Notes under the pieces: model-generated
The model's input: the letters and a program-made list of their open reading frames with translations, nothing else
What the model was told of the DNA's origin: nothing
Database searches by the model: none
Shown here: piece after piece, positions 9,302-18,674 of the stretch
How positions within the stretch are numbered: the stretch's first letter is position 1
How the letters are laid out: every line of letters starts with the position of its first letter
Position numbers and translations under genes: made by a program
Source of the DNA: Oscillatoria sp. FACHB-1407
GTDB lineage: Bacteria; Cyanobacteriota; Cyanobacteriia; Elainellales; Elainellaceae
Reading direction: 5' to 3'
NCBI RefSeq assembly: GCF_014697545.1
Contig: NZ_JACJSA010000004.1
Span: 348,479 to 412,478, forward strand
Length of the DNA stretch: 64,000 bases

Positions 9302-10474
9302 CTACTCCCCACTCCCTCCAATCAACAGTGAACCCGACACAACTTTCTTAATCCACTCGGTGATGATTAATTGCTGTGGTGCGATCGCCTCTACTGTTTC
9401 ATTGTGGATGTCTCGGAAGACTAAATTTTGGGGCAGAGGGAGTTCTTCTCCTGTAGTCAGCACAATACTTTTGATGTGTGAAACGTGAAACGATTGCGTT
9501 GTGTAGAAGACAAGGTACTGACCTTTCTCAGCAGCAACCACTTCGGCTAACCGTTGCGGCGTATTGTAATCATCCAGTTTTGATTTCATCCGGTTGAATA
9601 AAGAGGTCGTCCGATTGGCATTAAAAAATGGCGCACGAGTCTCTCGTACCCACTGTTTCCGCAGCACAACGGGATCATCCAAAATTTGCTGACAAATGCG
9701 GTCTATATCGATCGCCATATCTCCATCACGTCCCAGATGACGCAGATCTAAACGAACGGTATGTAAACCCGCTGCCTTCAGTGCCTCTAAGCGATCGAGA
9801 ATGAACTGATCTTTGTCGAGAAACATCAACGTACCGTGAGCCGTTTCCACCGTGGGGAAGGGGCGTTGAGGAGACTCTTCAAACGCGACGGTGGTTTCTA
9901 AATAGGGTGCATTCTCTTCTTCTTGAGGATTGGAAATGTGTGCTGACAGGAGCGATCGCGGCGAGTAAAACAACAAAATCTGTCCAACGCCCAACAACTC
10001 ACAGGCAACAGGCAGGCTTTGACAGTACTCAACCAATTGCTTTTCGGGGAGTTCGATGGATAGGATCAATCGCTCCAGCGAAGTGCCAAACAACTCACAC
10101 CATCCTTGCAATGCCTCAAGGTTGTGGTTGCCTGTTTCGACGATGAGTTGCAGTGGCATCTCTGGCGCGTGAGTTGTAAGCCAATAAGCGGCTCCTACGT
10201 CGCTCACCCGCACTGCGGCGAAACGGCGCAGATCCCACCGTTGCAGGCGATCGCTCACCACCGACAACATCCGCTCGGTCATCACAATGTCCCATACCAG
10301 AACGGGACGCAATCCCCGCTGCGTGGCTTCTAGTGCCAGGGATTGCACCTCTGCTTCCCCCAACCTTCCCTGGCGAGCTAACAACGCTGGCTCCAGCAGC
10401 ACCTCCTGTAACTGGGGGGCATGGGCACACCGCTCAAGATCACGACTGGAGGAGGCAAAGGTGTTGAATTGCAT
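9302..10474 (-). CDS. U32 family protein, TrhP partner-like (lacks Fe-S cysteines)
   Basis: 390 residues. This is a second U32-type (peptidase U32 family) protein that follows the first U32 gene with a 5-bp gap, so the two are surely co-transcribed. Residues about 60-200 have the barrel-like pattern of the family (LVWDIVMTERML, FAAVRVSDVGAAYWL, LIVETGNHNLEAL, LLFYSPRSLL), but the cysteine cluster of its neighbour is absent. Paired U32 proteins are known in Bacillus (YrrN/YrrO) and take part in tRNA U34 hydroxylation; I infer a similar heteromeric partner role here because cmoA follows. The UbiU/UbiV pair is a less likely alternative, since cyanobacteria make plastoquinone rather than ubiquinone. 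Confidence 0.75.
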   Translation of the reverse strand: MQFNTFASSSRDLERCAHAPQLQEVLLEPALLARQGRLGEAEVQSLALEATQRGLRPVLVWDIVMTERMLSVVSDRLQRWDLRRFAAVRVSDVGAAYWLTTHAPEMPLQLIVETGNHNLEALQGWCELFGTSLERLILSIELPEKQLVEYCQSLPVACELLGVGQILLFYSPRSLLSAHISNPQEEENAPYLETTVAFEESPQRPFPTVETAHGTLMFLDKDQFILDRLEALKAAGLHTVRLDLRHLGRDGDMAIDIDRICQQILDDPVVLRKQWVRETRAPFFNANRTTSLFNRMKSKLDDYNTPQRLAEVVAAEKGQYLVFYTTQSFHVSHIKSIVLTTGEELPLPQNLVFRDIHNETVEAIAPQQLIITEWIKKVVSGSLLIGGSGE

Positions 10475-10479
10475 AGAGT

Positions 10480-11745
10480 CTAAACCGCAACCGATTCAAG
10501 GACAGGTTGGGTGTTGGAGGACGACGCATTGGAGGCAAGACGGACAACATTCCATTGCGCGATCGCCCCCCAACGTTCCAGTCCCTCTGGTTTGGCAACA
10601 CACACTACACTGTCTTGTCGCATCGATTGCAGTGGTTCTCCCGTAATCGAAGTCAACTGCTGTGCTGTCCAGGCGATCGGCTCTCCCACAAACGGCACAA
10701 TCTCTAAGCGATCGCCCACCGCCAATGGCTCCAACAATCGCACAATCACCGTTTCTGAAGTAACGTCCAGGACTAACCCAATATATTGATGGGTGCCCGT
10801 ATTAATGCCATGCAACCGCTCAAACACAGAGGAGCGATCGGCAGGGGTTTCCAGCGATCCGGTGGTGTAATCGCGGTGGGGAACGGACTGCAACTCAGCC
10901 GCAGCTTCTGCCAGCAAAGCAGCATCCAACGTGCCATTGGCATAGGCATCAATCAGTTGCCGATACACTTTGCAGGTCAGGGCAACATAAAAGGATGATT
11001 TCATTCGCCCTTCAATCTTGAGGGAGCAAATTTGGTGAGTAAAAAAGTCGCCAATTTGCGAAATACCCCACAGATCTTTGGACGACATAAACGCCACTAA
11101 CTCAGTCGGTTGGGCTTGCTCAATGGCATGATCTGTCGGCAAATGATAGGGCAATCGACAGGACTGGATGCATCCCCCCCGATTTGAGTCTCGCCCTGCG
11201 GTAAAGTTTGAGATGGTGCAATGCCCCGAATACGCCATACACATAGCACCGTGGGTAAACATCTCCACGTCCATTCCGGTTTGCTGGCGAATCTGACCTG
11301 CTTCAGCAATGCTCAACTCTCGCCCCACAATTAACCGCTTCACCCCCAACTTTGCCCACACCTGAGCCGCATAAACGTTGAGGCAGGAGGCTTGTGTTGA
11401 GAGATGAATCGAGAGATTCGAGCTAGCTTGAATTCTGCGAATCACCCCAAGATCAGACACGATGACTGCATCTACCCCGATCGCTTCAAGAAACTGGCAA
11501 TACTCCGCAAAGCCCTCAAAGTCAGCATCATGAAGAAAGGCATTGAGAGTGACATAAATTTTGGCGTTGTGCTGATGGGCAAATTGGATGCCCTGCACCA
11601 GATCATCCTCTGTGAAGTTATCGGCTCGTGCCCGTAACCCATACTTTTGCCCACCCAAATACACTGCGTCCGCTCCGTAGGCGATCGCAACGTACAATCT
11701 TTCCAAGTTTTTAGCAGGAGCGAGCAACTCCGGTTTCCACATCAT
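10480..11745 (-). CDS. trhP: U32 family tRNA U34 hydroxylation protein, TrhP-like
   Basis: 421 residues. The start is one of three consecutive codons GTG-ATG-ATG; the first ATG (11745) is used. The N-terminal KPELLAPAKNLERLYVAIAYG opening and EIEGRMKS-like tail of the catalytic domain (KIEGRMKSSFYVAL) are typical of U32 proteins. Four cysteines expected to hold an iron-sulfur cluster are visible around residues 168-193: HGAMCMAYSGHC, RGGCIQSC. A C-terminal beta domain (about 320-400) follows. In E. coli, TrhP (YegQ) makes 5-hydroxyuridine at tRNA position 34 using prephenate; its product is the substrate of CmoB. Adjacency to cmoA supports the same role. The gene heads a minus-strand operon with the next U32 gene. 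Confidence 0.82.
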   Translation of the reverse strand: MMWKPELLAPAKNLERLYVAIAYGADAVYLGGQKYGLRARADNFTEDDLVQGIQFAHQHNAKIYVTLNAFLHDADFEGFAEYCQFLEAIGVDAVIVSDLGVIRRIQASSNLSIHLSTQASCLNVYAAQVWAKLGVKRLIVGRELSIAEAGQIRQQTGMDVEMFTHGAMCMAYSGHCTISNFTAGRDSNRGGCIQSCRLPYHLPTDHAIEQAQPTELVAFMSSKDLWGISQIGDFFTHQICSLKIEGRMKSSFYVALTCKVYRQLIDAYANGTLDAALLAEAAAELQSVPHRDYTTGSLETPADRSSVFERLHGINTGTHQYIGLVLDVTSETVIVRLLEPLAVGDRLEIVPFVGEPIAWTAQQLTSITGEPLQSMRQDSVVCVAKPEGLERWGAIAQWNVVRLASNASSSNTQPVLESVAV

Positions 11746-11872
11746 CACAATAAACGCAGCCCCATTGAGTCACTCCATTCTACCGCACTAGAAAATCGAC
11801 GCGCCGAGAAACTAGCGCAGTGAGATATTGAGGATGCGTGGATTTCCCAATTTCAATTGATGGCTAGAAGCT

Positions 11873-12460
11873 CTACGACGCTAAAGATGTATCCTTTTTG
11901 CGGCGAGTCTTGCGGCCATTGGATGGACTAACTTTGACCTGATTCTCAGATTGATTTTTAGCGGCAGCTTGAGTACGAGACGATGAACGAGGACGTCTTC
12001 CCCGCTTAGCCGGAGCTTCTGGCTCAGTGGATGTTGGTGCAGTCGGAGCATCTGCCGCCGCAGATTCATCAGCAGAGCCTTTATCTTCTGCTTCTGGTGT
12101 TGCTCCATTGGCAGTATTTGATTGAGCGTCTGCCTGGTCTGATTTTGGCTTACGACCTCTCGGTTTACGAGTCGCTTTTGCAGGAGCCGCAGCACTACTT
12201 TCTCGCTTACTGCGAGTGAGGTAATTCTTCAAGGAAGAAACACTAATTTCAATGCCCTGACCCCGAAGCAACTCAACCAGCTCTTCATAGCTGTAGCCTT
12301 TGCTAATGGCTGCTGAAATCACATCGTTCATCTGATCAATCGCTTCCCGCAAGGACCAACCTTGCTTTGGTTTTTCGGGAAGACTTTGGAGTGTTTGTGT
12401 GGCTTGATCGATTGATGTTTTAGAAACGGTAACTGATGAGCGTTTTTTTGATGTAGTCAT
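11873..12460 (-). CDS. HTH plus basic AT-hook-like tail, putative DNA-binding protein
   Basis: 195 residues. Residues about 35-90 form a helical region (SLREAIDQMNDVISAAISKG, YSYEELVELLRGQGIEISVS, SLKNYLTRSKR) resembling the HTH-like N-terminus of TraK/MobC-type and related cyanobacterial proteins. The rest is a disordered Ala/Ser/Lys/Arg tail with two AT-hook-like cores, PRGRKPK and KRGRRPR, and a basic C-terminus (GRKTRRKK). This design suggests binding to AT-rich or minor-groove DNA, perhaps as a nucleoid-associated or mobilisation-related protein; I cannot assign a specific role. It is monocistronic, minus strand, 127 bp upstream of trhP. Confidence 0.75.
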   Translation of the reverse strand: MTTSKKRSSVTVSKTSIDQATQTLQSLPEKPKQGWSLREAIDQMNDVISAAISKGYSYEELVELLRGQGIEISVSSLKNYLTRSKRESSAAAPAKATRKPRGRKPKSDQADAQSNTANGATPEAEDKGSADESAAADAPTAPTSTEPEAPAKRGRRPRSSSRTQAAAKNQSENQVKVSPSNGRKTRRKKDTSLAS

Positions 12461-13370
12461 TGTTAAGACACAGTATATGTGGGGTGGATGGTGGCTTTGG
12501 AGTCTGTATGGCTGAATGCGGGGCGATCGCTTATGATATCGCTCACGATGTGTAGTGCAAATGAAAGCACTTTAGCAGATCAACGCATGAATTTAGTGTA
12601 TTTCATGAAATAGATAAATCAATAACATTGAGTAAGAATCTATCTTTAGATCAGGTACAAAATTTTTTATCTCGATAAAGATTTTCAGAACTTTTGAAAG
12701 TTTGTGTGATTGACTTCAGCGATCATTTATTCCTGCATCTTTCAGTTCTGTCTTTACAAACTGCAAACTCTAGATGAACATCTTTCTGAAATATTCTAGA
12801 GCAATCCTAAATCAATTTATGAGCGATGCATTCAGAAATGTATTTAACAGTGATACTTTTCATACTGCGTTCATCTCAGATCTTAGGGTTGTGGATTTAA
12901 TCAATCCGAAAACCGTATGGACAGGTTTAGCAGACCAACGATTAAATGCGGCAATTGCCAAGACCGTTAAGGAGATTTCCAGGAAACAAAATACCTGTAA
13001 GAGCGTTTCGCGAAACGCCCCTGCCGAAAACCGATTGGTAGATTCTGGCTCAGGAGATTTCTGAGCCAGAGAATGGGGGGTTGTAGTCCTGGTCGGGGAT
13101 TTCGCATCACCAGAAAGTTAAAACTACGGAGTCCCGCCTGACTCGGTTAAAACTACTTCATGGAAAATTACGGAGTCTTTCCCATCTGTACAGGTAGTCC
13201 AAACTAGGGTAATACCGCTGCCTCGCATCTCCTCCTGTATTACATCCGTACTTCTTCGGAGGTTCACTAAAGCGGAGCAGAATTCTTGCGTTGAACTGCT
13301 GAGGATTCGATCGCTCATGAGGCGCACCATAGGGACATAAGTCAGACCACATTCAATCCCGGAAAACGCA
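12461..13370. other. 910-bp spacer, no gene supported
   Basis: AT-rich first half, containing the promoter region of the AT-hook-like gene. A short palindrome (gcgtttcgcgaaacgc, 13004-13019) has a relative at 21980. Small frames at 12774-13064 (+) and 13124-13330 (-) have no recognisable homology or ribosome binding site, although the latter could be a decayed gene. Confidence 0.45.
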
Positions 13371-13670
13371 ATGAGAACCCCAATACTAGAACCGAAGACC
13401 TTTAGAGGATGGGAAATTAACCTCTATTTGGAGAAAGGAGGTTTTTCATTCCAGGTCAAACCCCCCGTTCCTTTTCTGTTTGATATGTTTGACGACGGCT
13501 GTATTTATTCCACCTCTGCACAAGCTTATGCCGCTGCAAAGCGGTTTATTAAAGTGGAAATGGTTTCAATTGCAGTGGAGCGATGGTTGTCTGAGGTTTA
13601 TGAGACGGACACGATTTCCCAAGCAGAATACGAATCGCTCTATTACTCGTTGAGAAATTTTCAAGGATAG
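13371..13670 (+). CDS. Hypothetical protein, 99 aa
   Basis: Not recognised. The protein is 99 residues, mixed alpha/beta, with aromatic-rich N-terminus (TFRGWEINLYLEKGGFSFQV) and a helix containing YAAAKRFIKVEMVSIAVERW. Normal amino-acid composition and termination before a repeat-rich spacer suggest a real gene. No signal peptide or membrane segment. The pattern of short strands followed by a helix would fit a small adaptor-like or DUF-type cyanobacterial protein, but that is only an impression. Confidence 0.6.
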   Translation: MRTPILEPKTFRGWEINLYLEKGGFSFQVKPPVPFLFDMFDDGCIYSTSAQAYAAAKRFIKVEMVSIAVERWLSEVYETDTISQAEYESLYYSLRNFQG

Positions 13671-13779
13671 ATCAGAAGCAAGGGATACGGGGCATACCTG
13701 TTGGGGTGACGGCTGATTAACCCAAGGCGACTGCTCTAAGTACTGCTATTCACAGATAGGATTCGGAAATAAAACAAGG

Positions 13780-13835
13780 GGATGTGGGGGCTGCGCCCCA
13801 GCCAGGGGTGGAACCCCTGCACCCCAAATTCCCAA
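13780..13835. repeat. GC-rich double hairpin in spacer
   Basis: Two adjacent inverted repeats, GGGGCTGCGCCCC and AGGGGT-ggA-ACCCCT, flanked by ggggat and ccccaaattccc, sit in the 290-bp spacer before the GST gene. This looks like a dispersed cyanobacterial palindromic element rather than a terminator, since no U-tract follows. Confidence 0.5.
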
Positions 13836-13958
13836 CCCTATTTACGACGAGTTGTACTAAGAATTGGAGTTTTAGTCAGGGTTTAAGTTCTTGTGTTGAA
13901 TTCTAGCGATTCATCTAGGCTTAGGGTATTGTCAGGATGAATTGCTAGGAGTGACGCA

Positions 13959-14660
13959 ATGATTGACCTCTATTACTGGGCAACCCCAAACGGGCACAAA
14001 ATCACTATCTTTTTAGAAGAAGCGGCACTTGAATATCGCATCGTGCCTGTCAACATTGGAGCAGGCGACCAATTCAAACCCGATTTTCTGAAAATTGCTC
14101 CTAATAATCGAATGCCTGCGATCGTCGATCATGCCCCAGCCGACTCAGGAGAGCCGATTTCAGTATTTGAATCAGGTGCAATTTTACTTTATCTCGCGGA
14201 AAAAACGGGTCAGTTTTTGCCTGCTAATGTGCGTGGACGCAAAACCGTAACCGAATGGCTGTTTTGGCAGATGGGCGGATTAGGGCCGATGGCAGGGCAA
14301 AATCATCACTTTGTGCAATACGCTCCAGAAAAAATTCCCTACGCAATCGATCGCTATGTACGCGAAACAAACCGATTATATGGAGTGCTCGATCGCCAAC
14401 TTCAAGGTCGAGCGTACATAGCAGGGGACTATTCCATCGCCGATATGGCTTGTTATCCCTGGATTGTGCCCTACGAGCGACAACAGCAAAACTTAGCAGA
14501 TTTTCCCAATCTCCAGCGATGGTTTGAGCAAATGCAGGCTCGACCGGCTGTCGTTCGTGCCTACGAAAAAGGGGAGACGTTTAAAAGTGCCTCCACGATG
14601 ACCGAGGAGAGCAAGAAGATTCTGTTTGGGCAAACAGCCGCAACATTGCCAACCCCTTAA
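13959..14660 (+). CDS. yfcG: YfcG-type glutathione S-transferase / disulfide-bond oxidoreductase
   Basis: 233 residues; ATG preceded by AGGAG at about 8 bp. The thioredoxin-fold N-domain starts MIDLYYWATPNGHKITIFLE, with the TPN motif used for glutathione in the Nu class. Also present are PAIVDHAPADSGEPISVFES and the alpha-helical C-domain hallmark QMGGLGPMAGQNHHFVQYAP and SIADMACYPW. In E. coli, YfcG reduces disulfides with glutathione and has little classical transferase activity. It acts in the cytosol in redox maintenance. The next gene begins 31 bp downstream on the same strand, so co-transcription is possible. Confidence 0.92.
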   Translation: MIDLYYWATPNGHKITIFLEEAALEYRIVPVNIGAGDQFKPDFLKIAPNNRMPAIVDHAPADSGEPISVFESGAILLYLAEKTGQFLPANVRGRKTVTEWLFWQMGGLGPMAGQNHHFVQYAPEKIPYAIDRYVRETNRLYGVLDRQLQGRAYIAGDYSIADMACYPWIVPYERQQQNLADFPNLQRWFEQMQARPAVVRAYEKGETFKSASTMTEESKKILFGQTAATLPTP

Positions 14661-14691
14661 GCTGTATACATTATTTATATAAAGACGTTCA

Positions 14692-15588
14692 GTGACCTCT
14701 AAACGCACTCCGCCCCAGGTTGCCATTCTGGCTCTAATTGGTCTGGCAATGATTTGGGGCTACAACTGGGTTGTCATGAAAATTGCTGTCCGTGATGCGG
14801 CTCCCTTTGATTTCGCAGCAATTCGAGCCTTTTTTGGATCGTTGAGCCTGTTTCTCCTCATGGTCTGGTTGCGGAAACCCCTCAAACCTGTAGCGATCGC
14901 TGAAACGGTTGTATGTGGCGTGTTACAAACAACCGGGGTAGTGGGGTTAATTGCCTGGGCATTGGTGAGTGGTGGCGCAGGTAAAACCGCTGTTTTGAAT
15001 TACACCATGCCGTTTTGGGCACTGATCCTGGCGTGGATTTTTCTCAAGGAACGGCTGCGTGGCTTGCAGTGGTTGAGTGTGGGGCTATCGCTGGTGGGCT
15101 TGGTGTTGGTGCTGCTGCCGTTGAGTTTAACGGGCGGTTTGTTAAGCGAAGCGTTGGCCGTTTCCGCTGGGATCAGTTGGGCAATGAGTGCGATCATTCT
15201 CAAAAAGATCAATCACCGCCCTGCTTTTGATGTGTTGTCGTTCACAACCTGGCAGATGTTGTTTGGCAGCATTCCCCTGATTCTGGTGGCGATCGCCATT
15301 CCGGCTCCCCCGATTCACTGGACACCCTCGTTTATTGCGGCTCTGTTATACAACATTCTTCCCGGAGGGGCGATCGCCTGGTTGCTCTGGTTTTACGCTC
15401 TCAATGAGTTACCCACCGGGGTTGCCAGTTTGGGTACTCTGGCGATCCCTGTGGTGGGGGTATTTGCCGCCTGGATACAACTGAGTGAAGTGCCCAGTCT
15501 GACAGAGTGGCTTGGCATTGCACTGATTCTAATTGCACTGATTCTGAACTCTATGGCAGCAAAGAATCCCCATTCAGCAACACACTGA
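14692..15588 (+). CDS. EamA family (DMT) transporter
   Basis: 298 residues from a GTG; ATG codons further in would truncate the first helix, so GTG is preferred. About ten hydrophobic segments are arranged as two repeated EamA domains (first: LALIGLAMIWGYNWVVMKI; second: ISWAMSAIILKKI). The drug/metabolite exporter motif WGYNW in the first helix and a proline- and glycine-rich final helix pair are typical. Substrates of this family are often amino acids or other metabolites; none can be assigned here. Located in the inner membrane. It lies close behind the GST gene. Confidence 0.88.
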   Translation: MTSKRTPPQVAILALIGLAMIWGYNWVVMKIAVRDAAPFDFAAIRAFFGSLSLFLLMVWLRKPLKPVAIAETVVCGVLQTTGVVGLIAWALVSGGAGKTAVLNYTMPFWALILAWIFLKERLRGLQWLSVGLSLVGLVLVLLPLSLTGGLLSEALAVSAGISWAMSAIILKKINHRPAFDVLSFTTWQMLFGSIPLILVAIAIPAPPIHWTPSFIAALLYNILPGGAIAWLLWFYALNELPTGVASLGTLAIPVVGVFAAWIQLSEVPSLTEWLGIALILIALILNSMAAKNPHSATH

Positions 15589-15840
15589 TTAGGATAGGTA
15601 AGGTTACACTAGTGGCAGAGGGATATTCTACGGTTTCAAACCTTCAGGATTTGCCCCAAAGACCTGATGGTACGTATCAAATTCAACTTCCATAACAGCG
15701 ATAGAGGGAATTAGGGTGGGGTGCAGGGTGAAATCCCTGGTTGGGACTCAGTTCCCGCACCGCACTGGTTTTAGCCGTCTCGACGGTTAGCAGCATATAA
15801 ACTCACATTTGGTTACGGCACGGAAAGGACATCTTAAGTT

Positions 15841-17784
15841 ATGAAGCAACCTACTAACGAGGGATCGATGGATCAAGCGTCAATGACAACGTCAGCGCGA
15901 TCGCCTAAAACCAGCTCTGTCGCAATGGGAGCTGTAACCGCCCTCTGGATGATGTTGCAAACGGTTTTGGCGAGTCCAGCTCTGGCACAAAATAGCTCTC
16001 CTGCTCGCAACAACACGCTCACCTACACTGAACTGTTAGAGAGAATTGAGTCGGGTCAGGTGAGCAAAATTGAGATCGATCCTGTACGCAGTGTGGCTGA
16101 GGTCTATCTGGAAGATCAGCCCCGCAACACGCAACCCAAAGAAGTGACCCTGTTTACGGGCGATCGCAACCCCGAATTGGTCGAAGCGGCGCGTCAAAAC
16201 AATGTGGACTTGGGAGTGCGTCCCTCCGCCAGCAGTGGGGCGATCGCCTGGTTTGTCACCCATGCCTTGTTAGCGTTTCTTATCATTGTTGGGTTGCTGA
16301 TGATTTTGCGGCGATCGAGCAACGCCTCTGGGCAAGCCATGAACTTCGGCAAATCGAAGGCGCGGTTCCAGATGGAAGCCAAAACGGGTGTGATGTTTGA
16401 TGATGTGGCTGGGATCGAAGAAGCCAAGGAAGAACTGCAAGAGGTTGTTACCTTCTTGAAAAAACCTGAGAAATTCACGGCGATCGGTGCCAAGATCCCC
16501 AAAGGGGTGTTGCTGGTAGGCCCTCCTGGAACTGGAAAAACCCTGCTGGCAAAGGCGATCGCGGGTGAGGCGGGGGTTCCCTTCTTTAGCATCTCTGGCT
16601 CTGAATTCGTTGAGATGTTTGTCGGGGTGGGTGCTTCTCGTGTTCGCGACCTGTTCAAAAAAGCGAAAGAGAATGCCCCCTGTATTGTCTTTATTGATGA
16701 GATTGATGCGGTCGGACGGCAACGGGGCGCGGGTATCGGTGGTGGCAATGATGAACGAGAACAGACGTTGAACCAGTTACTCACCGAGATGGACGGCTTT
16801 GAGGGCAACACTGGCATCATTATCATTGCGGCAACAAACCGCCCAGATGTGCTGGATTCAGCCTTGCTGCGTCCGGGTCGCTTTGACCGTCAGGTGATGG
16901 TCGATCTGCCCAGCTATAAAGGGCGATTAGGGATTCTACAAGTCCATGCCCGTAACAAAAAGCTGGATCAGGATGTCTCTCTAGAAGCGATCGCCCGTCG
17001 GACTCCTGGATTTTCTGGGGCAGAACTCGCCAATATGCTGAATGAAGCGGCAATTTTAACGGCCCGTCGGCGCAAAGACGCTGTGACGATGCTCGAAATT
17101 GACGATGCGATCGATCGCGTGACGACGGGCATGACGCTCGCCCCGTTGATGGATAGCAAGAAAAAACGACTGATTGCTTATCACGAGGTGGGTCACGCTC
17201 TCCTGATGACACTACTCAAAAATTCTGACCCTCTCAACAAAGTGACGATTATCCCTCGCTCTGGGGGAGTGGGTGGGTTTGCACAGCAAACCTTTAACGA
17301 AGAGATGATCGATAGCGGTCTGTATACCCGCTCCTGGTTGCTCGATCGCATTACGATCGCCCTGGGTGGTCGTGCCGCCGAACAGGAAGTGTTTGGTGAT
17401 GCAGAGATCACAGTCGGTGCAGGCAATGACATTCGTGTTGTTGCAGACATGGCACGCGAAATGGTGACTCGTTATGGCATGTCTGATCTTGGACCTTTTG
17501 CTCTGGAGAGCGGCAACAACGAAGTCTTTTTAGGACGTGATTGGATGGCACGCTCTGAATACTCAGAGGAAGTCGCGGTCAAGGTCGATCAACAGGTGCG
17601 GGCGATCGCCACCCGTTGTTATGCTGAAGCTCGTCGCATTATCCGCGAACACCGAGGTCTGGTGGATAAACTGGTCGATATCTTGCTGGAGCAGGAAACC
17701 ATTGAAGGGGAACAGTTCCGCAAGATTGTAGCAGAACATACGCCCCTGCCTGAAAGACAACTGGCAACTCCGGCAGTGTCGTAA
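15841..17784 (+). CDS. ftsH: ATP-dependent zinc metalloprotease FtsH
   Basis: 647 residues. Two transmembrane segments (about residues 27-50 and 133-158) flank a lumenal/periplasmic domain. The AAA module has Walker A GPPGTGKT near residue 227, Walker [13 protein letters not shown] near 282 and the second region of homology [20 protein letters not shown]. The protease domain has zinc motif HEVGH near 447. FtsH degrades damaged membrane proteins; in cyanobacteria, hexamers of this type remove photodamaged D1. The first membrane segment may be a cleavable signal (ASPALAQ), as in several thylakoid FtsH proteins. Several paralogues are expected in the genome, so FtsH1-4 identity cannot be fixed from this copy. 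A hairpin terminator follows. Confidence 0.97.
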   Translation: MKQPTNEGSMDQASMTTSARSPKTSSVAMGAVTALWMMLQTVLASPALAQNSSPARNNTLTYTELLERIESGQVSKIEIDPVRSVAEVYLEDQPRNTQPKEVTLFTGDRNPELVEAARQNNVDLGVRPSASSGAIAWFVTHALLAFLIIVGLLMILRRSSNASGQAMNFGKSKARFQMEAKTGVMFDDVAGIEEAKEELQEVVTFLKKPEKFTAIGAKIPKGVLLVGPPGTGKTLLAKAIAGEAGVPFFSISGSEFVEMFVGVGASRVRDLFKKAKENAPCIVFIDEIDAVGRQRGAGIGGGNDEREQTLNQLLTEMDGFEGNTGIIIIAATNRPDVLDSALLRPGRFDRQVMVDLPSYKGRLGILQVHARNKKLDQDVSLEAIARRTPGFSGAELANMLNEAAILTARRRKDAVTMLEIDDAIDRVTTGMTLAPLMDSKKKRLIAYHEVGHALLMTLLKNSDPLNKVTIIPRSGGVGGFAQQTFNEEMIDSGLYTRSWLLDRITIALGGRAAEQEVFGDAEITVGAGNDIRVVADMAREMVTRYGMSDLGPFALESGNNEVFLGRDWMARSEYSEEVAVKVDQQVRAIATRCYAEARRIIREHRGLVDKLVDILLEQETIEGEQFRKIVAEHTPLPERQLATPAVS

Positions 17785-17815
17785 CCGTTGCTATAACCCG
17801 ATTTCATCCTTTTGC

Positions 17816-17846
17816 TGAAGGGGCTTCGTATTGTGAAGCCCCTTCA
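17816..17846 (+). terminator. Hairpin terminator after ftsH
   Basis: Perfect 12-bp stem TGAAGGGGCTTC / GAAGCCCCTTCA with a 7-nt loop, 31 bp after the ftsH stop. The T-tract after the stem is weak, so it may act as a 3' stabiliser as much as a terminator. Confidence 0.7.
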
Positions 17847-17876
17847 ATCGTTATACAGGTTAGGACGTTGCTTATC

Positions 17877-17992
17877 TAATACCGATTTAAACGGGTCTTT
17901 AGACAAATCAAGGTTTAGGAGGGGGTTGGCACCGCCAACCCTGTACAGGCATTGAGCGTCCACATTGCACCGGAAACTATAATTCGCGTTTC
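17877..17992. repeat. Dispersed repeat, copy 2
   Basis: Second copy of the element at 7871-7983: starts ataccgatttaaacgg and carries the hairpin GGGTTGGCACCGCCAACCC. It lies between ftsH and the convergent small gene. Confidence 0.65.
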
Positions 17993-18003
17993 TGAGGAGA
18001 TTG

Positions 18004-18309
18004 CTACAGCAACCCATTCAGCAATTGCACCAGAGGATTGGCTTCCTGTTGCTTAATCTGTTTGTAAGTTTCGACCAATTCAGTGGCAAAACGGTTCTCG
18101 ATCTCGTCTGCTTCGTGTCGAGAATGGCACTGGGTATAAAGGTCTTGAGCTTGTTTTGATTGAAACAGAGTTGTCGCCAGGTCACGCAACAGGTCTTCGT
18201 CTACCAGAGGGCAATCATCTTGAAACTCAATTCCCTCTATGAGTTTCGCCTTTGCCTTGTGTCTCACTAAGGCTCGCATTGGATAGGCACTGCCAACTGG
18301 GTCTATCAT
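18004..18309 (-). CDS. Hypothetical protein, 101 aa
   Basis: Not recognised. 101 residues, largely helical and charged, with ATG start. Begins MIDPVGSAYPMRALVRHKAK and has an acidic middle (QDDCPLVDEDLLRDLATTLF) and a helical end rich in K, Q and E. No membrane segment. Composition and codon pattern look like a real cytosolic protein. Convergent with ftsH. Confidence 0.6.
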   Translation of the reverse strand: MIDPVGSAYPMRALVRHKAKAKLIEGIEFQDDCPLVDEDLLRDLATTLFQSKQAQDLYTQCHSRHEADEIENRFATELVETYKQIKQQEANPLVQLLNGLL

Positions 18310-18674
18310 GTTTGCTTTCCTTGCAACAACGCTACATTACTTTCTCAACGTATCGTTCCCCGTTATTGGATACATCTATGAAAGGATGCAGGCCTGCTTG
18401 AGAGCCTTCTTTCAAGAGGTAGAAATTGCAGTAGGCAATTTCTCATTCAAAGGAGAAATTTTCCTGCCAAAAACAGCAGATCAAGCGATCGCCACAATGG
18501 TTAGAAGTTCACGGCTGACATAACCGTGAGTTCAGCTTTTCCCTGTGGTCTTGTGCCTGCTGTCATGCTCTAGAACGGGTCGGTGAGAATTAAACATAGC
18601 GTGCCTTAAAACGGCACTGATAGTGTTGGGATTCAGAAAAACTTAAAAGATCTTTAAGAATTGACTATCTCTGT
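18310..18674. other. Spacer, nothing recognised
   Basis: About 365 bp between two minus-strand genes. A plus-strand frame at 18308-18523 begins inside the start codon of the neighbouring gene and resembles nothing known. No terminator or repeat seen. Confidence 0.35.

Noticed and set aside
9302..11745. UbiU/UbiV identity for the U32 gene pair
   Set aside because: Cyanobacteria do not make ubiquinone, and adjacency to cmoA favours the tRNA hydroxylation role.
12774..13064. 96-codon plus-strand ORF
   Set aside because: Ends in a dispersed palindrome (cgtttcgcgaaacgcccc) that also occurs elsewhere; no recognisable family.
13124..13330. 68-codon minus-strand ORF (GITLVWTTCTDGKDSVIFHE)
   Set aside because: Composition looks protein-like, but there is no ribosome site, homologue or neighbour to support it; may be a relic.
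16194..17212. Long minus-strand frames opposite ftsH
   Set aside because: Shadow frames of a strongly conserved gene; sequence is Ser/Arg/Pro-rich nonsense.
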